Positions 37,876 through 48,145 of a stretch of DNA of 64,000 nt are shown here, in pieces. Source of the stretch: Thermohalobaculum sp963721105 (lineage in GTDB: Bacteria; Pseudomonadota; Alphaproteobacteria; Rhodobacterales; Rhodobacteraceae); assembly GCA_963721105.1 (NCBI GenBank), contig CAVRHY010000021.1, positions 62,001-126,000 on the forward strand, written 5' to 3'. The notes beneath the pieces are model-generated. The model had not been told where the DNA came from, made no database searches, and saw only the letters and a list, made by a program, of their open reading frames with translations. Positions within the stretch are counted from its first letter, which is position 1; every line of letters starts with the position of its first letter. The position numbers and the translations under genes are program-made.

Positions 37876-39036
37876 ATGCATTTCGGACTGACCGAAGAGC
37901 AGGAGATGATCGTCTCGACCGTGCGCCGTTTCGTCGAGGAGGAGATCCATCCGCACGAGGACGAGGTGGAGCGCACCGGTGAGGTGCCGCCCGCGGTCGC
38001 CGAGCGCATCAAGGCCAAGACCCTCGAGCTCGGGTTCTACGCCTGCAACTTCCCCGAGGAGGTCGGCGGGGCCGGCCTCTCTCACCTTGAGTTCGCATTG
38101 GTCGAGCGCGAGCTCGGCCGCGGCTCGATGGCGCTCAACCACTTCTTCGGCCGGCCGCAGAACATCCTGATGGCCTGCAAGGGCGAGCAGGTCGAGCGAT
38201 ACCTGAAGCCGGCCGTGCGCGGCGAGCGCATGGACGCGCTGGCGATGACCGAGCCCGACGCCGGCAGCGACGTGCGCGCGATGAAGACCTTCGCGCGCCG
38301 GGACGGCGGCGACTGGGTCATCAACGGCACCAAGCATTTCATCAGTGGCGCCGATCACGCCGACTTCGTCATCGTCTTCGTGGCGACGGGCGAGGACGAC
38401 ACGCCCAAGGGCAAGAAGAAGCGGATCACCACCTTCCTCGTCGACCGCGGCACGCCCGGCTTCGAGATCGCCGAGGGCTACCGCTCGGTCAGCCATCGCG
38501 GCTACAAGAACTGCATCCTGCGCTTCGAGGACTGCCGCCTGCCCGACTCGCAGGTGCTGGGCGAGGTCGATGGCGGCTTCGCGGTCATGAACGAATGGCT
38601 CTACGCCACGCGCATCACGGTCGCGACCATGTCGGTCGGGCGGGCGCGGCGCGTCTTCGACTACGCGCTGAACTACGCGGCCGAGCGCAAGCAGTTCGGG
38701 CAGCAGATCGGCAAGTTCCAGGGCGTCAGCTTCCAGCTCGCCGACATGATCACCGAGATCGACGCCGCCGACTGGCTGACGCTGGCCTCGGCCTGGCGGC
38801 TGGATCAGGGGCTGCCGGCAAACCGCGAGATCGCGTCGGCCAAGCTCTATGCCACCGAGATGCTGGCCCGGGTCACGGACGCCGCCATCCAGATCCACGG
38901 CGGCATGGGCTTGATGGACGACCTGCCGCTGGCCCGCTTCTGGCGCGACGCCCGCGTCGAGCGCATCTGGGACGGCACCTCCGAAATCCAGCGCCACATC
39001 ATCAGCCGCGACCTCCTTCGGCCGCTGGAGGCGTGA
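37876..39036 (+). CDS. Acyl-CoA dehydrogenase family protein
   Basis: A 386-residue FAD enzyme: ALAMTEPDAGSDVRAM and VINGTKHFISGADHADF in the middle domain, AERKQFGQQIGKFQ in the C-terminal helices, and the catalytic Glu in IWDGTSEIQRHI near the end. Length is normal and the frame intact. It introduces a double bond into an acyl-CoA, passing electrons to ETF. It has an AGGAGG ribosome-binding site. CoA-ligase genes 0.6 and 4 kb away suggest a shared acyl-CoA theme. Confidence 0.93.
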   Translation: MHFGLTEEQEMIVSTVRRFVEEEIHPHEDEVERTGEVPPAVAERIKAKTLELGFYACNFPEEVGGAGLSHLEFALVERELGRGSMALNHFFGRPQNILMACKGEQVERYLKPAVRGERMDALAMTEPDAGSDVRAMKTFARRDGGDWVINGTKHFISGADHADFVIVFVATGEDDTPKGKKKRITTFLVDRGTPGFEIAEGYRSVSHRGYKNCILRFEDCRLPDSQVLGEVDGGFAVMNEWLYATRITVATMSVGRARRVFDYALNYAAERKQFGQQIGKFQGVSFQLADMITEIDAADWLTLASAWRLDQGLPANREIASAKLYATEMLARVTDAAIQIHGGMGLMDDLPLARFWRDARVERIWDGTSEIQRHIISRDLLRPLEA

Positions 39037-39074
39037 CCGGCCGCACGCCGTCGCCTGCGGCCCGTCCGGTGGCG

Positions 39075-39533
39075 CTATTGCCCCATGTTCCAGATGTCGC
39101 GGTGCAGGCGCCAGGTGCCATCCTCGCCGCGCTTCCAGAGGACGATGTACTTGCCGCGAAGGTCGGTCCGGCCGGTGCCCTCGGCCGCCGGGGCGGTCAG
39201 GCTGAGGGTACCGACCTCCGTCGCGAAATCGCCCTCTGCCATGACCTCGACGGTCTGCAGGTCGAGGTCGCCGAGCCCCTGCCCGATCCCGCCGGCCCAG
39301 AACGCCTTGACGCCGTCGCGTCCGTCCACCCGCGCCCCGCCCGGCGGCAAGACCGCCGCGTCCTCGGTGTAGAGCGCCGCGAGGGCGTCGGTGTCGCCGC
39401 TGTTGAAGGCCTGCTCGAACTTCGTCGACTGTGCGTCGATCCCGGCCTGGGCATCCATGTCGGCCGCCTGTCCGATCGCCGCGGCGCCGGCGAGCAGGAT
39501 GGCGATAGCCGTGATTGTCAGAGTCCTTCTCAT
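39075..39533 (-). CDS. Exported SnoaL/DUF4440-like (NTF2-fold) protein
   Basis: A 152-residue protein with a signal peptide (MRRTLTITAIAILLAGAAAI, cleavage after AIGQA). The mature part has NSGDTDALAALYTEDAAVLPP and KRGEDGTWRLHRDIWN, the NTF2-like fold of the SgcJ/DUF4440 group. Role unknown. ATG 39533 has AAGGGGA upstream. It stands alone on this strand. Confidence 0.82.
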   Translation of the reverse strand: MRRTLTITAIAILLAGAAAIGQAADMDAQAGIDAQSTKFEQAFNSGDTDALAALYTEDAAVLPPGGARVDGRDGVKAFWAGGIGQGLGDLDLQTVEVMAEGDFATEVGTLSLTAPAAEGTGRTDLRGKYIVLWKRGEDGTWRLHRDIWNMGQ

Positions 39534-39625
39534 CTGGGTTCCCCTTCGACACTGATGCATGGATTGCCCATGCCCTCTCCGCGAGGGTACACGCGCCGTC
39601 GGCGAATCGCACCTTGGACGTGTAT

Positions 39626-41730
39626 ATGACCCGCGACCTCTCCCGCCTTTTCCGACCGCGCTCGATCGCCGTCATCGGCGGCGGCGCCTGGGGGCCGGCG
39701 GTCGTCGAGCAGTGCCTGAAGATGGGCTTCGCCGGCGAGATCTGGCCGGTCCACCCGACGCGCGATCAGATGCACGGCGTCCCCTGCCACCGCGAGCATC
39801 GAGGCGCTGCCGGCCGCGCCGGACGCGACCTTCATCGGCGTCAACCGCCACCTGACCATCGAGACCGTGGCATCCCTGGCGGCGCGCGGCGCCGGTGGCG
39901 CGGTTTGCTTTGCCTCGGGCTTTGCAGAGGCCGAGGACGACCGGGCGGCCGGCGCCTTGCTGCAGGCCCGGCTGGTGCAGGCGGCGGGCGAGATGCCGGT
40001 GCTGGGGCCGAACTGCTATGGCCTCATCAACTACCTAGACGGCGCGCTGCTCTGGCCCGACCAGCACGGCGGCGTGCGGGTCGACAGCGGCGTCGCGATC
40101 CTGACCCAGTCATCGAACGTGCTGCTCAACCTGACCATGCAGAAACGCGGTCTGCCACTGGCCTATGCCGTCGCCGCCGGGAACCAGGCGCAGACGGGGC
40201 TGGCCGAGATGTCGACCGCCGTGCTGGAGGATCCGCGCGTCACCGCCGTCGGCCTGCACATCGAGGGCGTTGGCGACGTCCGCGCCTTCGAGGCGATGGC
40301 GGCGCGGGCGCGCGCGCTGAACAAGCCCGTGGTGGCGCTGAAGATCGGCCGCTCCGAGCAGGCGCGCGCCGCGACCGTCAGCCACACGGCCTCGCTGGCC
40401 GGCGCCGACGCGGTCGGCCGGGCGTTCCTGGCGCGGCTGGGCATTCCGACGCTCGCCACCCTTCCCGAGCTGCTGGAGACGCTGAAGCTTTGCCATGTCC
40501 ACGGCGCGCTGCCGGGGCGCGAACTCTGCTCGCTGTCCTGCTCGGGCGGCGAGGCGGCGCTGGTGGCGGACGCCGCCATCGGTCGGAAGGTGCGCTTCCG
40601 GCCACTGGTGCCGGCGGAGCAGGCGCGCGTGAGGGCGACGCTGGGGCCGCTGGTGACGGTGGCAAACCCGCTTGACTACCACACCTTCATCTGGGGCGAC
40701 CGGGTGCGGCTGACCGAGACCTACGGCGCGATGCTGGGCTGCGGCTTCGACCTGTCGCTGCTGGTGCTCGACTTCCCGCGCGCCGACCGCTGCTCGGAGG
40801 CCGCGTGGCAGCCGACAGTCGACGCGATCTGCGACGCCGCGGCGCGGACCGGGGCGCGCGCGGCGGTCGTCTCCAGCCTGCCCGAGGGGATGCCGGAGGC
40901 GCGCGCCGCCGAGCTGCTGGCCGCCGGCATCGCGCCGATGTGCGGGCTGGACGAGACGCTGGCGGCGGTCGAGGCGTCGGCGGCGGTGGCCGAGGCATGG
41001 GCGCGGCCCGCTCCGGCGCCAGTGCTGGCCGGACCGGCGCCCGACGGCGCGCCGCGCCTGCTGGACGAGGCGGAGGCCAAGCGCCTGCTGGCCGCGCACG
41101 GCCTGGCCGTCCCCGAGGGCCGCATCGCGGCGACCCCGGCGGAGGCCGCGACCGCCGCGGCGGCGCTGGGCTTCCCCGTCGCGCTCAAGGCGCCTGGGGG
41201 TGGCGCACAAGACCGAGGCCGGCGCCGTCGCGCTGGGGCTCGACAGCGCCGAGGCGGTCGCCCGGGCGGCCGCGGCGATGCCGGGCGGCGCCGGCTTCCT
41301 GGTCGAGCGCATGGTGGCGGGCGCCGTCGCCGAGATCATCCTGGGCGTCACGCGCGACCCGGCGCACGGGCTGGCGCTGACCATCGGCGCCGGCGGCGTG
41401 CTGGCCGAGCTGATGGCCGACACGGCGACGCTGATGATTCCGGCCAGCGAGGCCGAGATCCGCGCCGCCATCGCCGGGCTGCGCACGGCACCGCTGCTGA
41501 CCGGCTTTCGTGGCCGGCAGCGCGCCGACATCGGGGCCGTGGTCCGCGCCGCACTGGCGGTGCAGTCCTTCGCCGAGGCCAATGCCGAACGGCTGCTGGA
41601 ACTGGACATCAACCCGCTGATCGTGACGGCCGAGGGCGCCGTAGCGGCAGACGCGCTGATCCGGCTGGGCAGCGAGGCACAGGCTGCGACGGGGGACGCC
41701 GCGGCTTGCGAAGCGGCGGTCGGAACCTGA
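39626..41730 (+). pseudogene. Acyl-CoA synthetase (NDP-forming) family protein, two frameshifts
   Basis: A fused alpha-beta NDP-forming acyl-CoA ligase of about 700 residues: N-terminal CoA-binding Rossmann (PRSIAVIGGGAWGP), succinyl-CoA-ligase-like alpha part (VLGPNCYGLINY, ILTQSSNVLLNL) with a His in TVSHTASLAGAD, and a C-terminal ATP-grasp beta part (LDEAEAKRLLAAHGLAVPEG, VAHKTEAGAVALGL, ELDINPLIV). Frames shift near 39790 and at the CC at 41193-41194. It forms an acyl-CoA from acid, CoA and NTP. The 3' end overlaps the convergent regulator. Confidence 0.83.
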
Positions 41731-42674
41731 ACCGCCGGGTGGCGGTCGCCGCTACTCGGCGGCGTGCCGAGTTCGAGGCGTAGTCTGCGGAGCCCTGTGC
41801 CTCCACCTCGGCGAACATCCACTCGCGCAGGGCGCCGACCGCCGGGCAGCGGGAGTGGCCCTTCGGATAGGCGAAAGAGTAGATCGTGAACGGCGGAGTC
41901 TCGACATCGAACAGCCGCACCAGCCGACCCTCTTTGAGCGTGTCGCGCGCCATCGCGTCATAGGCCAGAGCGACGCCCTGCTCGCGCTCGGCCGCGGTCA
42001 GCGTCAACTCGCAATGGGCCAGCCGCGGCCCGCGCGGCTGGCTGGGAGCGGCGACGCCGGCCAGGCGGAACCACGCGCCCCAGGCGTCCAGCACCTCGTC
42101 GTGCAGCAGTGTGACATCCAGCAGGTCGCGCGGGCAGCCGATTTCCCGCCCGTTCGACCAGCGCCGGGCTGGCGACCGGGTAGCGGCTCGACTGAATCAT
42201 CGGCTCGACAACCACGCCGGGCACAGGCTCGGCGCCCCAGTGGATGACGACGTCCGCGCCGTTGGCGGCGAAGTCGGTGCAGGGCGCGCCCTGCGAGACC
42301 AGCATCTCGATGCGCTCGTGCCCGGCGAAGCTGCCGAGACGCGGGACCAGCCAGCGCGCCGCAAAGCCCGGTGTCGAGAGGACGCGCAGCGGCCGGTCGT
42401 CGCCGCGGCGCGAGACGCGCCGCGTGCTGACATCGAGCATGTCGAGCAGCCGCGTCAGGTCGCGCCGGTAGCTCTCGCCGGCCCCGGTCAGCGCAAGCCC
42501 CGCCGCCTCGCGCCGGAAGAGCGCGGTGCCGAGGAAGTCCTCCAGCGCCTTCACCTGGTGGCTTACCGCCGATGGCGTCACGCACAGGTCCACTGCCGCA
42601 CGGGCGAAGCTCATGCGCCGGGCAGCGGCCTCGAAGGCGCGGAGCGCCGGCAGCGGGGGCAGTCGTCTTTGCAT
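41609..42674 (-). pseudogene. GcvA-like LysR-family regulator, one frameshift, uncertain 3' end
   Basis: The N-terminal HTH shows the GcvA-like pattern LPPLPALRAFEAAARRMSFA and LCVTPSAVSHQVKALEDFLG. The effector domain runs through DFAANGADVVIHWGAE until a shift near 42165, after which REIGCPRDLLDVTLLHDEV and REWMFAEVEAQGSA follow. In that last frame the stop is at 41609, 121 bp inside the convergent ligase, giving an odd Arg/Pro tail. A TAG at 41752 in another frame may be the true end. Confidence 0.72.
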
Positions 42675-42774
42675 GGCAACGTGAAGATAACTCATCGGCC
42701 GGTGAAATACGATCATTAGGCGCGGCGGGTTGGAGGGCGCACCTTCGGGGCCTTATGAAACCTGGAGGCTCGAC

Positions 42775-43230
42775 ATGACCCGCGAAACCGTTTTCCGCCG
42801 CGCGCGCACCATCGCGACCCGCCCCGCCCTGCTGCTGGCCGCCGGCCTCGCCGTCGGCGCGACGGCCGGGGCCGCCATCTCGGCCGCCACCGCGCCTACC
42901 GAGCACAAGGGGCTCGAGGTTGTGGCAGTCGGCGCGATCCCCGAGGCGTCGATGGACGCGACCATCGGCCTTGCCGGGTACAAGCTGCAGCTGCGGGCGA
43001 TCACGATCGACCCGGGCGGCCAGATCGCCAGCCACAGTCACGGCAATCGGCCCGGCCTGGTCAAGGTGATCTCAGGCGAGTGGGTCGAGGGCCGCGACAG
43101 CGGCGAGAGCGTCTATTCCGCCGGGACGCCGGAGGGGATCGTCGAGGACGAGAACACGGTGCACTGGTTCTTTAACCGGGGCGACGTGCCCGCGACGGCG
43201 ATCGTCTGCGACATCGTGCCGGAAGGCTGA
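42775..43230 (+). CDS. Exported/membrane-anchored cupin-domain protein
   Basis: A 151-residue protein with an N-terminal hydrophobic segment (PALLLAAGLAVGATAGAAIS) and a cupin barrel: IDPGGQIASHSHGNRPGLVK supplies two His and ISGEWVEGR follows, then the second motif NTVHWFFNRGD with another His. A metal site is plausible. Substrate unknown. ATG 42775 has TGGAGG upstream. It is divergent from the GcvA-like gene, which may regulate it. Confidence 0.82.
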   Translation: MTRETVFRRARTIATRPALLLAAGLAVGATAGAAISAATAPTEHKGLEVVAVGAIPEASMDATIGLAGYKLQLRAITIDPGGQIASHSHGNRPGLVKVISGEWVEGRDSGESVYSAGTPEGIVEDENTVHWFFNRGDVPATAIVCDIVPEG

Positions 43231-43243
43231 GCCGGCGGCAGCG

Positions 43244-44870
43244 TCAGACCTCGGCCGCGGCCTTGCGCAGCTCGAATTTCTGGATCTTGCCGGTCGAGGT
43301 CTTCGGCAACTCGGCGAAGACGACGTGGCGCGGGCACTTGAAGCGCGCCAGGTGCTCGCGGCAGAAGGCGATCAGCTCCTCGACGGTCGCCGTCGCGCCG
43401 GGCTTCAGCTCGACGAAGGCGCAGGGCGTCTCGCCCCATTTCTCGTCCGGCTTCGCGACCACCGCCACGACCGCGACGGCCGGATGCTTGTACAGCGTCT
43501 CCTCGACCTCGATCGACGAGATGTTCTCGCCGCCCGAGATGATGACGTCCTTGGCGCGGTCGCGTGATCTGGATGTAGCCGTCCGGGTGAATGACGGCGA
43601 GATCGCCGGTGTGGAACCAGCCGCCCGAAAACGCCTCGGCCGTGGCCGTCGGGTTCTTGAGGTAGCCCTTCATCACCACGTTGCCGCGCATCATGATCTC
43701 GCCGACGGTCTCGCCGTCGCGCGGCACGGGGGTCATGGTCCCGGCGTCCATGACGTCCAGCCCCTCGAGCGCCTGGTAGCGCACGCCCTGGCGCGCCTTC
43801 ATGCGCGCCTGCTCGCGCGGCGGCAGTCCACGCCAGTCGGGCTTGAACTCGTTCAGCACTGCGGGGCCGTAGGATTCCGTCAGGCCGTAGAAATGCGTGA
43901 CCTCGAATCCGCGCTCGGCCATCGCCGCCAGCACGGATTCCGGCGGCGGCGCGGCGGCGGTCCAGAAGGTGACCTTCTGCGGGAACTCGCGCGTCTCCTC
44001 CGGCTTCGCGCCCAGCAGCGTCGACATGACAATGGGCGCGCCGCAGAGATGCGTGACGCCGTGCTCGGCGATGGCGTCGAACATCGCCCCGGCGCGCACC
44101 TGGCGTAGGCACACATGCGTGCCGGCGACGATGGACACCGCCCAGGGAAAGCACCAGCCGTTGCAATGGAACATCGGCAGCGTCCAGAGATAGACGGTGT
44201 CGCCCGTCATCCCGCCATGCACGACGTTGCCGGTCGCCAGCAGCGAGGCGCCGCGGTGGTGGTAGACGACCCCCTTGGGATTGCCGGTGGTGCCCGAGGT
44301 GTAGTTGAGCGAGATTGCGTCCCATTCGTCGTCCGGCATCTTCCAGTCGTAATCCGGGTCGCCGGTTTCCAGGAACGCCTCGTAGTCCTCGCCGATGCCG
44401 GTCGCCGGCACGCCGGCGGTCGGGTCGGTGTATTCGACGACGCGCGGGCGCGCGCCCTGCATGTGGTCCAGCGCCTCGCGCAGCAGCGGCGCCAGCTCGC
44501 TGTCGACGATAACCAGCCCGGCCTCGCCGTGGTCCAGGATGAAGGCGATGCCGGCAGCGTCCAGCCGGGTGTTCAGCGGGTTCAGCACGCCGCCCATCAT
44601 CGGCACGCCGTAATGCGCCTCGAGCATCGGCGGCGTGTTGAGCAGCAGCACCGAGACGGTGTGGCCGTGCCGAAGGCCGGCCCGCTCCAGCGCGCTCGCC
44701 AGCCGCCGGGCGCGGGCGAAGAAGGTGGCGTAGTCATGCCGGACCGGCCCGTGGATCACGGCCGTCTTCTGCGGGAACACCGCGGCCGAGCGCGCCAGGA
44801 AGCTCAGCGGCGTCAGCGGCTGGAAGTTCGCCTGGCATCGGTCGAGATCGCGCTGGTAGGCGTCGGTCAT
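43244..44870 (-). pseudogene. AMP-dependent acyl-CoA synthetase, one frameshift
   Basis: An ANL-superfamily ligase of about 542 residues: P-loop NYTSGTTGNPKGVVYHHRG, HFYGLTESYGPAV, SGGWFHTGDLAVIHPDGYI, and the C-terminal SGGENISS and catalytic Lys in PKTSTGKIQKFELR. An extra base near 43565 breaks the frame between YIQI and RDRAKDVIISGGE. It activates a carboxylic acid through an acyl-adenylate. The sequence resembles 3-methylmercaptopropionyl-CoA/medium-chain ligases, but the substrate cannot be fixed. Confidence 0.86.
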
Positions 44871-44993
44871 GGAATCACCTCCCGTTCCCAGCGAGGAAAC
44901 CGGAAGCGGAAAACGCTTGTCAAATCGTTCGGAGTAGGGGAACCATTCTCCTTAGGGTTGTGGGGAGGCTTTTAACCGAAAGGAGCCTTTTCC

Positions 44994-45686
44994 ATGAGGT
45001 TACATCGCATCTCCGGTACCAGCGCGGTTGCTGCGGCGGCGATAGTTGGGATTGTCGCAGCGAGCCCGAGCTATGCTGTTACGACCTCCTCGATCGGCAT
45101 AGCGGGCCCGTGGTCATCTTCAACTGCCGAGGTTCCAAACCCGGCGAGCGTTCTGCTGTCCTTCGACAGTGTCTTCGCCGTAGTCCCCGGAACGGGATTC
45201 CTGAGCGGTTACGACCCGGTATCGATCAGCGATCTTCCGCTCAACCGCGTCAGCGTGCTGCAGGATGATGCGGCCGCGGTCAGAAGCATCTACGCAATCG
45301 ACACGTCATCGTTCGACGGCAAATCCTGGAAGGTCTATCAGAACGGTGCCGGGGACGAGATCGTGTTCAACCTGGACACCGATGCGACCTGGCGGCGCTC
45401 GTTCGACATAGCCGATACCGACACGTCGTGGGCGCAGTCGGAGAACGGCGCTGGTCTGCTCGAGTACACCGGCACCTACATCCTTCCCGACGGAACGTCG
45501 GTGGCGGGCACGGGCATCCTCAACGCATCCTCCTCAGGCGAGGCCAGGCTTTTCGAGAATTCTCAGCAGGCGCAGGTGATTCCGCTTCCGGCGGGCGCAT
45601 GGCTGCTACTCGGGGCATCGGGTCTCTTGGTGGGCTTTCTCAGTCGCCGCAAAATCAGGGCACAACCTGAACTCGCGACCGCCTGA
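44994..45686 (+). CDS. VPLPA-CTERM sorting-domain protein
   Basis: A 230-residue secreted protein with a signal peptide (AVAAAAIVGIVAASPSYA) and a beta-rich Ser/Thr/Asp-rich body without a family I recognise. Its C-terminus IPLPAGAWLLLGASGLLVGF followed by LSRRK is the VPLPA-CTERM signal: a motif, a TM helix and basic residues, processed by an exosortase. No exosortase gene is in the window. It has an AAAGGAG ribosome-binding site. Probably a surface or exopolysaccharide-associated protein. Confidence 0.87.
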   Translation: MRLHRISGTSAVAAAAIVGIVAASPSYAVTTSSIGIAGPWSSSTAEVPNPASVLLSFDSVFAVVPGTGFLSGYDPVSISDLPLNRVSVLQDDAAAVRSIYAIDTSSFDGKSWKVYQNGAGDEIVFNLDTDATWRRSFDIADTDTSWAQSENGAGLLEYTGTYILPDGTSVAGTGILNASSSGEARLFENSQQAQVIPLPAGAWLLLGASGLLVGFLSRRKIRAQPELATA

Positions 45687-46955
45687 CCGCAAAACCAAGG
45701 CTACCGCCCGACCGGCTTTGGAAGGCATCGACTGTGGAGGATCGCGCGCCCAAGATGGCCCGATCCTCCGCTCCTGTTCCAGCGAGCGATCCCGAACCGT
45801 GGCCGTGCGGCGGTTACGCCCCCTTCCATGTAAATCTTGCAAGGCTCATGGTCGTTACGCAGGTGGGCGCCTCGAAAAACCTCCTCAGATCGCTGGTTTC
45901 GTGATTCTCTTGTCTCGGAGGAGATGTGGAGGCGCGGATGCGTGGACAGTCGGGGTTCTGGGACATTGACGAGCGCTATGTGCGGCTGAGTGAGGCCGGC
46001 GATCCGCTGGAGAAGCTCACCGCGCTGGTGCCGTGGGAGGTGTTCCGCAAGCCGCTGGGGAAGGCGCTGAAGCGCTCGGACGGTGCAAAGGGCGGCAGGC
46101 CGCCCTACGACGCCGTGCTGATGTTCAAGGTGCTGGTCCTGCAGGCGCTCTACAATCTCTCGGACGATCAGGCCGAATTCCAGATTCAGGATCGGCTGTC
46201 CTTCATGCGCTTCCTGGACCTTGGGTTGGCCGATCGGGTTCCGGATGCCAAGACGATCTGGCTGTTCCGCGAGCACCTGGCGCAGGCGGGCGCGATCAAG
46301 ACGCTCTTCGCCAGCTTCGACAAGCATCTCGCCGAGGCGGGCTATCTCGCCATGGGCGGGCAGATCGTCGACGCGACGATCGTCGCCGCGCCGAGGCAGA
46401 GGCACACCGACGAGGAGAAGGCCGCGATCAAGGCCGGCGAGGTGCCGGAGGAGTGGAAAGCCAGGCCGGCCAGGCTGAGGCAGAAGGACCGGGATGCGCG
46501 CTGGACGGTGAAGTTCTCCAAGGCGAAGCCGGCAGTGCCGGGCAGGCCGCAGCAGGTGGACATCGCGGTGCCGACCTTCGGCTACAAGAACCACGCCGCC
46601 ATCGACCGCCTGCACGGCTTCATCCGCGGCTGGTCGGTGACGAGCGCCGCTTCCTATGACGGGGCGCAGCTCGCCAACGTCCTCGACCGCTCGAACACCG
46701 GCTCCAGGGTCTGGGCGGACACTGCCTACCGGTCGGCGAAGAACGAGGAATGGCTGGGGAAGAACGGCTACGTCTCGGACATCCACCGCAAGAAGCCGAA
46801 GGGGCGGCCGATGAGCGAGAGGACGTCCCGCGCCAATGGCCGGCGCTCGATGGTTCGCTCGGCGGTCGAGCACGTCTTCGCACGCCAGAAGGGACCGATG
46901 GCGCTGTTCGTCCGCACCATCGTCATCGTGCGGGCCGTGACGTGACCCCCGTCGC

Positions 46956-47885
46956 TCATCCGCGGGCGACTGGAATCGTGGGTTGAGAATTGCGCGTGAG
47001 CGCGACGGTAGCAACGGGCATCGGTGCGGAGCTTTCCAAGTGGCGTAGCGCCGGTGCCTGTTGCGGGTTCAGGATCTCGGCGTAGACGGCGGGCGTCATG
47101 TAGCCGATCGCCGAGTGCGGCCGCGCGGTGTTGAAGTCTTCGACCCAGCCGGCGACGACGGCGCGGGCATGGTTCATCGAGAAGAACAGATGCTCGTTGA
47201 AACATTCGTCCCGCATCCGCCCCTGAAAGCTCTCGGCGAATGCATTCTGGGTCGGCTTGCCCGGCGCGATGTAGCGCCAGTCGAGGCCGGCCGCCTGGGT
47301 GAAGGCCAGGACCGCCGAGGAGGTGAACTCGGTGCCATTGTCGCTGACGATCGTGCCGGGCCGCCCGCGCCGGGCGATCAGCGCCTTCATCTCCCGCACA
47401 ACCCGTTTCCCGGACAAGGATGTGTCCGGGACGGCGGCGAGGCACTCCTTGGTCACGTCGTCGATGATCGTCAGCACCCGGAAACGACGGCCGTTGGCCA
47501 GTTGGTCGTGAACGAAGTCCGTCGACCAGCGGCTGTTGGGACCATCCGGCTTCGGGATCGGCGTGCGCGCGACCGCGATCCGGCGGCGCGACCTGCGCCG
47601 CCGCACCGCCAGGCCCTCCTCGCCGTAGAGCCGCTGGGTCTTCTTGCGGTTCATCGTCCAGCCCTCGCCGCGGAGAAGGACATGCAGGCGGCGATACCCG
47701 AACCGCCGCCGCCGATCGGCCAGCTCCCTCAGCCGCCCGCGCAGGGCCGCGTCGTCGGGACGCTTCGCGCAATAGCGGACCGTGCTCCGGTCCGCGGCAA
47801 TGATGGTGCACGCCCGCCGCTCGCTCACCTCGAGGCTCGTCCTCAGATGCGCGACGGCTTCCCGCCTGGCAGCGGGCGTCACCAT
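46956..47885 (-). CDS. IS3-family transposase OrfB (integrase core)
   Basis: A 309-residue integrase-core protein: an N-terminal helical region (RRACTIIAADRSTVRY), then catalytic Asp in WSTDFVHDQ, Asp in TIVSDNGTEFTSS and Glu in PTQNAFAESFQGRMRDECFN, followed by WVEDFNTARPHSAIGYMTP, typical of IS3/rve transposases. The frame begins at an ATG inside the slip site, so the active enzyme is made mainly as the OrfAB fusion through -1 frameshifting. Confidence 0.93.
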   Translation of the reverse strand: MVTPAARREAVAHLRTSLEVSERRACTIIAADRSTVRYCAKRPDDAALRGRLRELADRRRRFGYRRLHVLLRGEGWTMNRKKTQRLYGEEGLAVRRRRSRRRIAVARTPIPKPDGPNSRWSTDFVHDQLANGRRFRVLTIIDDVTKECLAAVPDTSLSGKRVVREMKALIARRGRPGTIVSDNGTEFTSSAVLAFTQAAGLDWRYIAPGKPTQNAFAESFQGRMRDECFNEHLFFSMNHARAVVAGWVEDFNTARPHSAIGYMTPAVYAEILNPQQAPALRHLESSAPMPVATVALTRNSQPTIPVARG

Positions 47886-48145
47886 TTTTTTGTCAGCAGA
47901 TCCTTCAGCCCGGCATTGTCGAGCATCGCGTCGGCATAGAGCCGCTTCAGCTTCGCGTTCTCGTCCTCGAGCGCCTTCAGCCGCCTGGCATCCGAGACGT
48001 CCATCCCGCCGTATTTGGCCTTCCAGGCATAAAACGTCGCCGACGACATACCGTGCTTGCGGCACAGCTCGGCGACCGCCGCACCGGCCTCCTGCTCGCG
48101 CAGCACCCCGATGATCTGCTCTTCGCTGAAACTGCTTCGCTTCAT
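47879..48145 (-). CDS. IS3-family transposase OrfA (HTH protein)
   Basis: An 88-residue DNA-binding protein: FSEEQIIGVLREQEAGAAVA and CRKHGMSSATFYAWKAKYGG form the HTH, then a leucine-zipper-like RLKALEDENAKLKRLYADAM. It ends LLTKKW at the A7 run, overlapping OrfB by 7 bp. Confidence 0.93.
   Translation of the reverse strand: MKRSSFSEEQIIGVLREQEAGAAVAELCRKHGMSSATFYAWKAKYGGMDVSDARRLKALEDENAKLKRLYADAMLDNAGLKDLLTKKW
47885..47891 (-). promoter_or_regulatory. A7 programmed -1 frameshift site of the IS3 element
   Basis: Seven A residues on the minus strand (ACAAAAAAATGG context) sit where OrfA and OrfB overlap. A -1 slip fuses OrfA to OrfB. The position and heptamer type are those of known IS3 slip sites. 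Confidence 0.75.
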
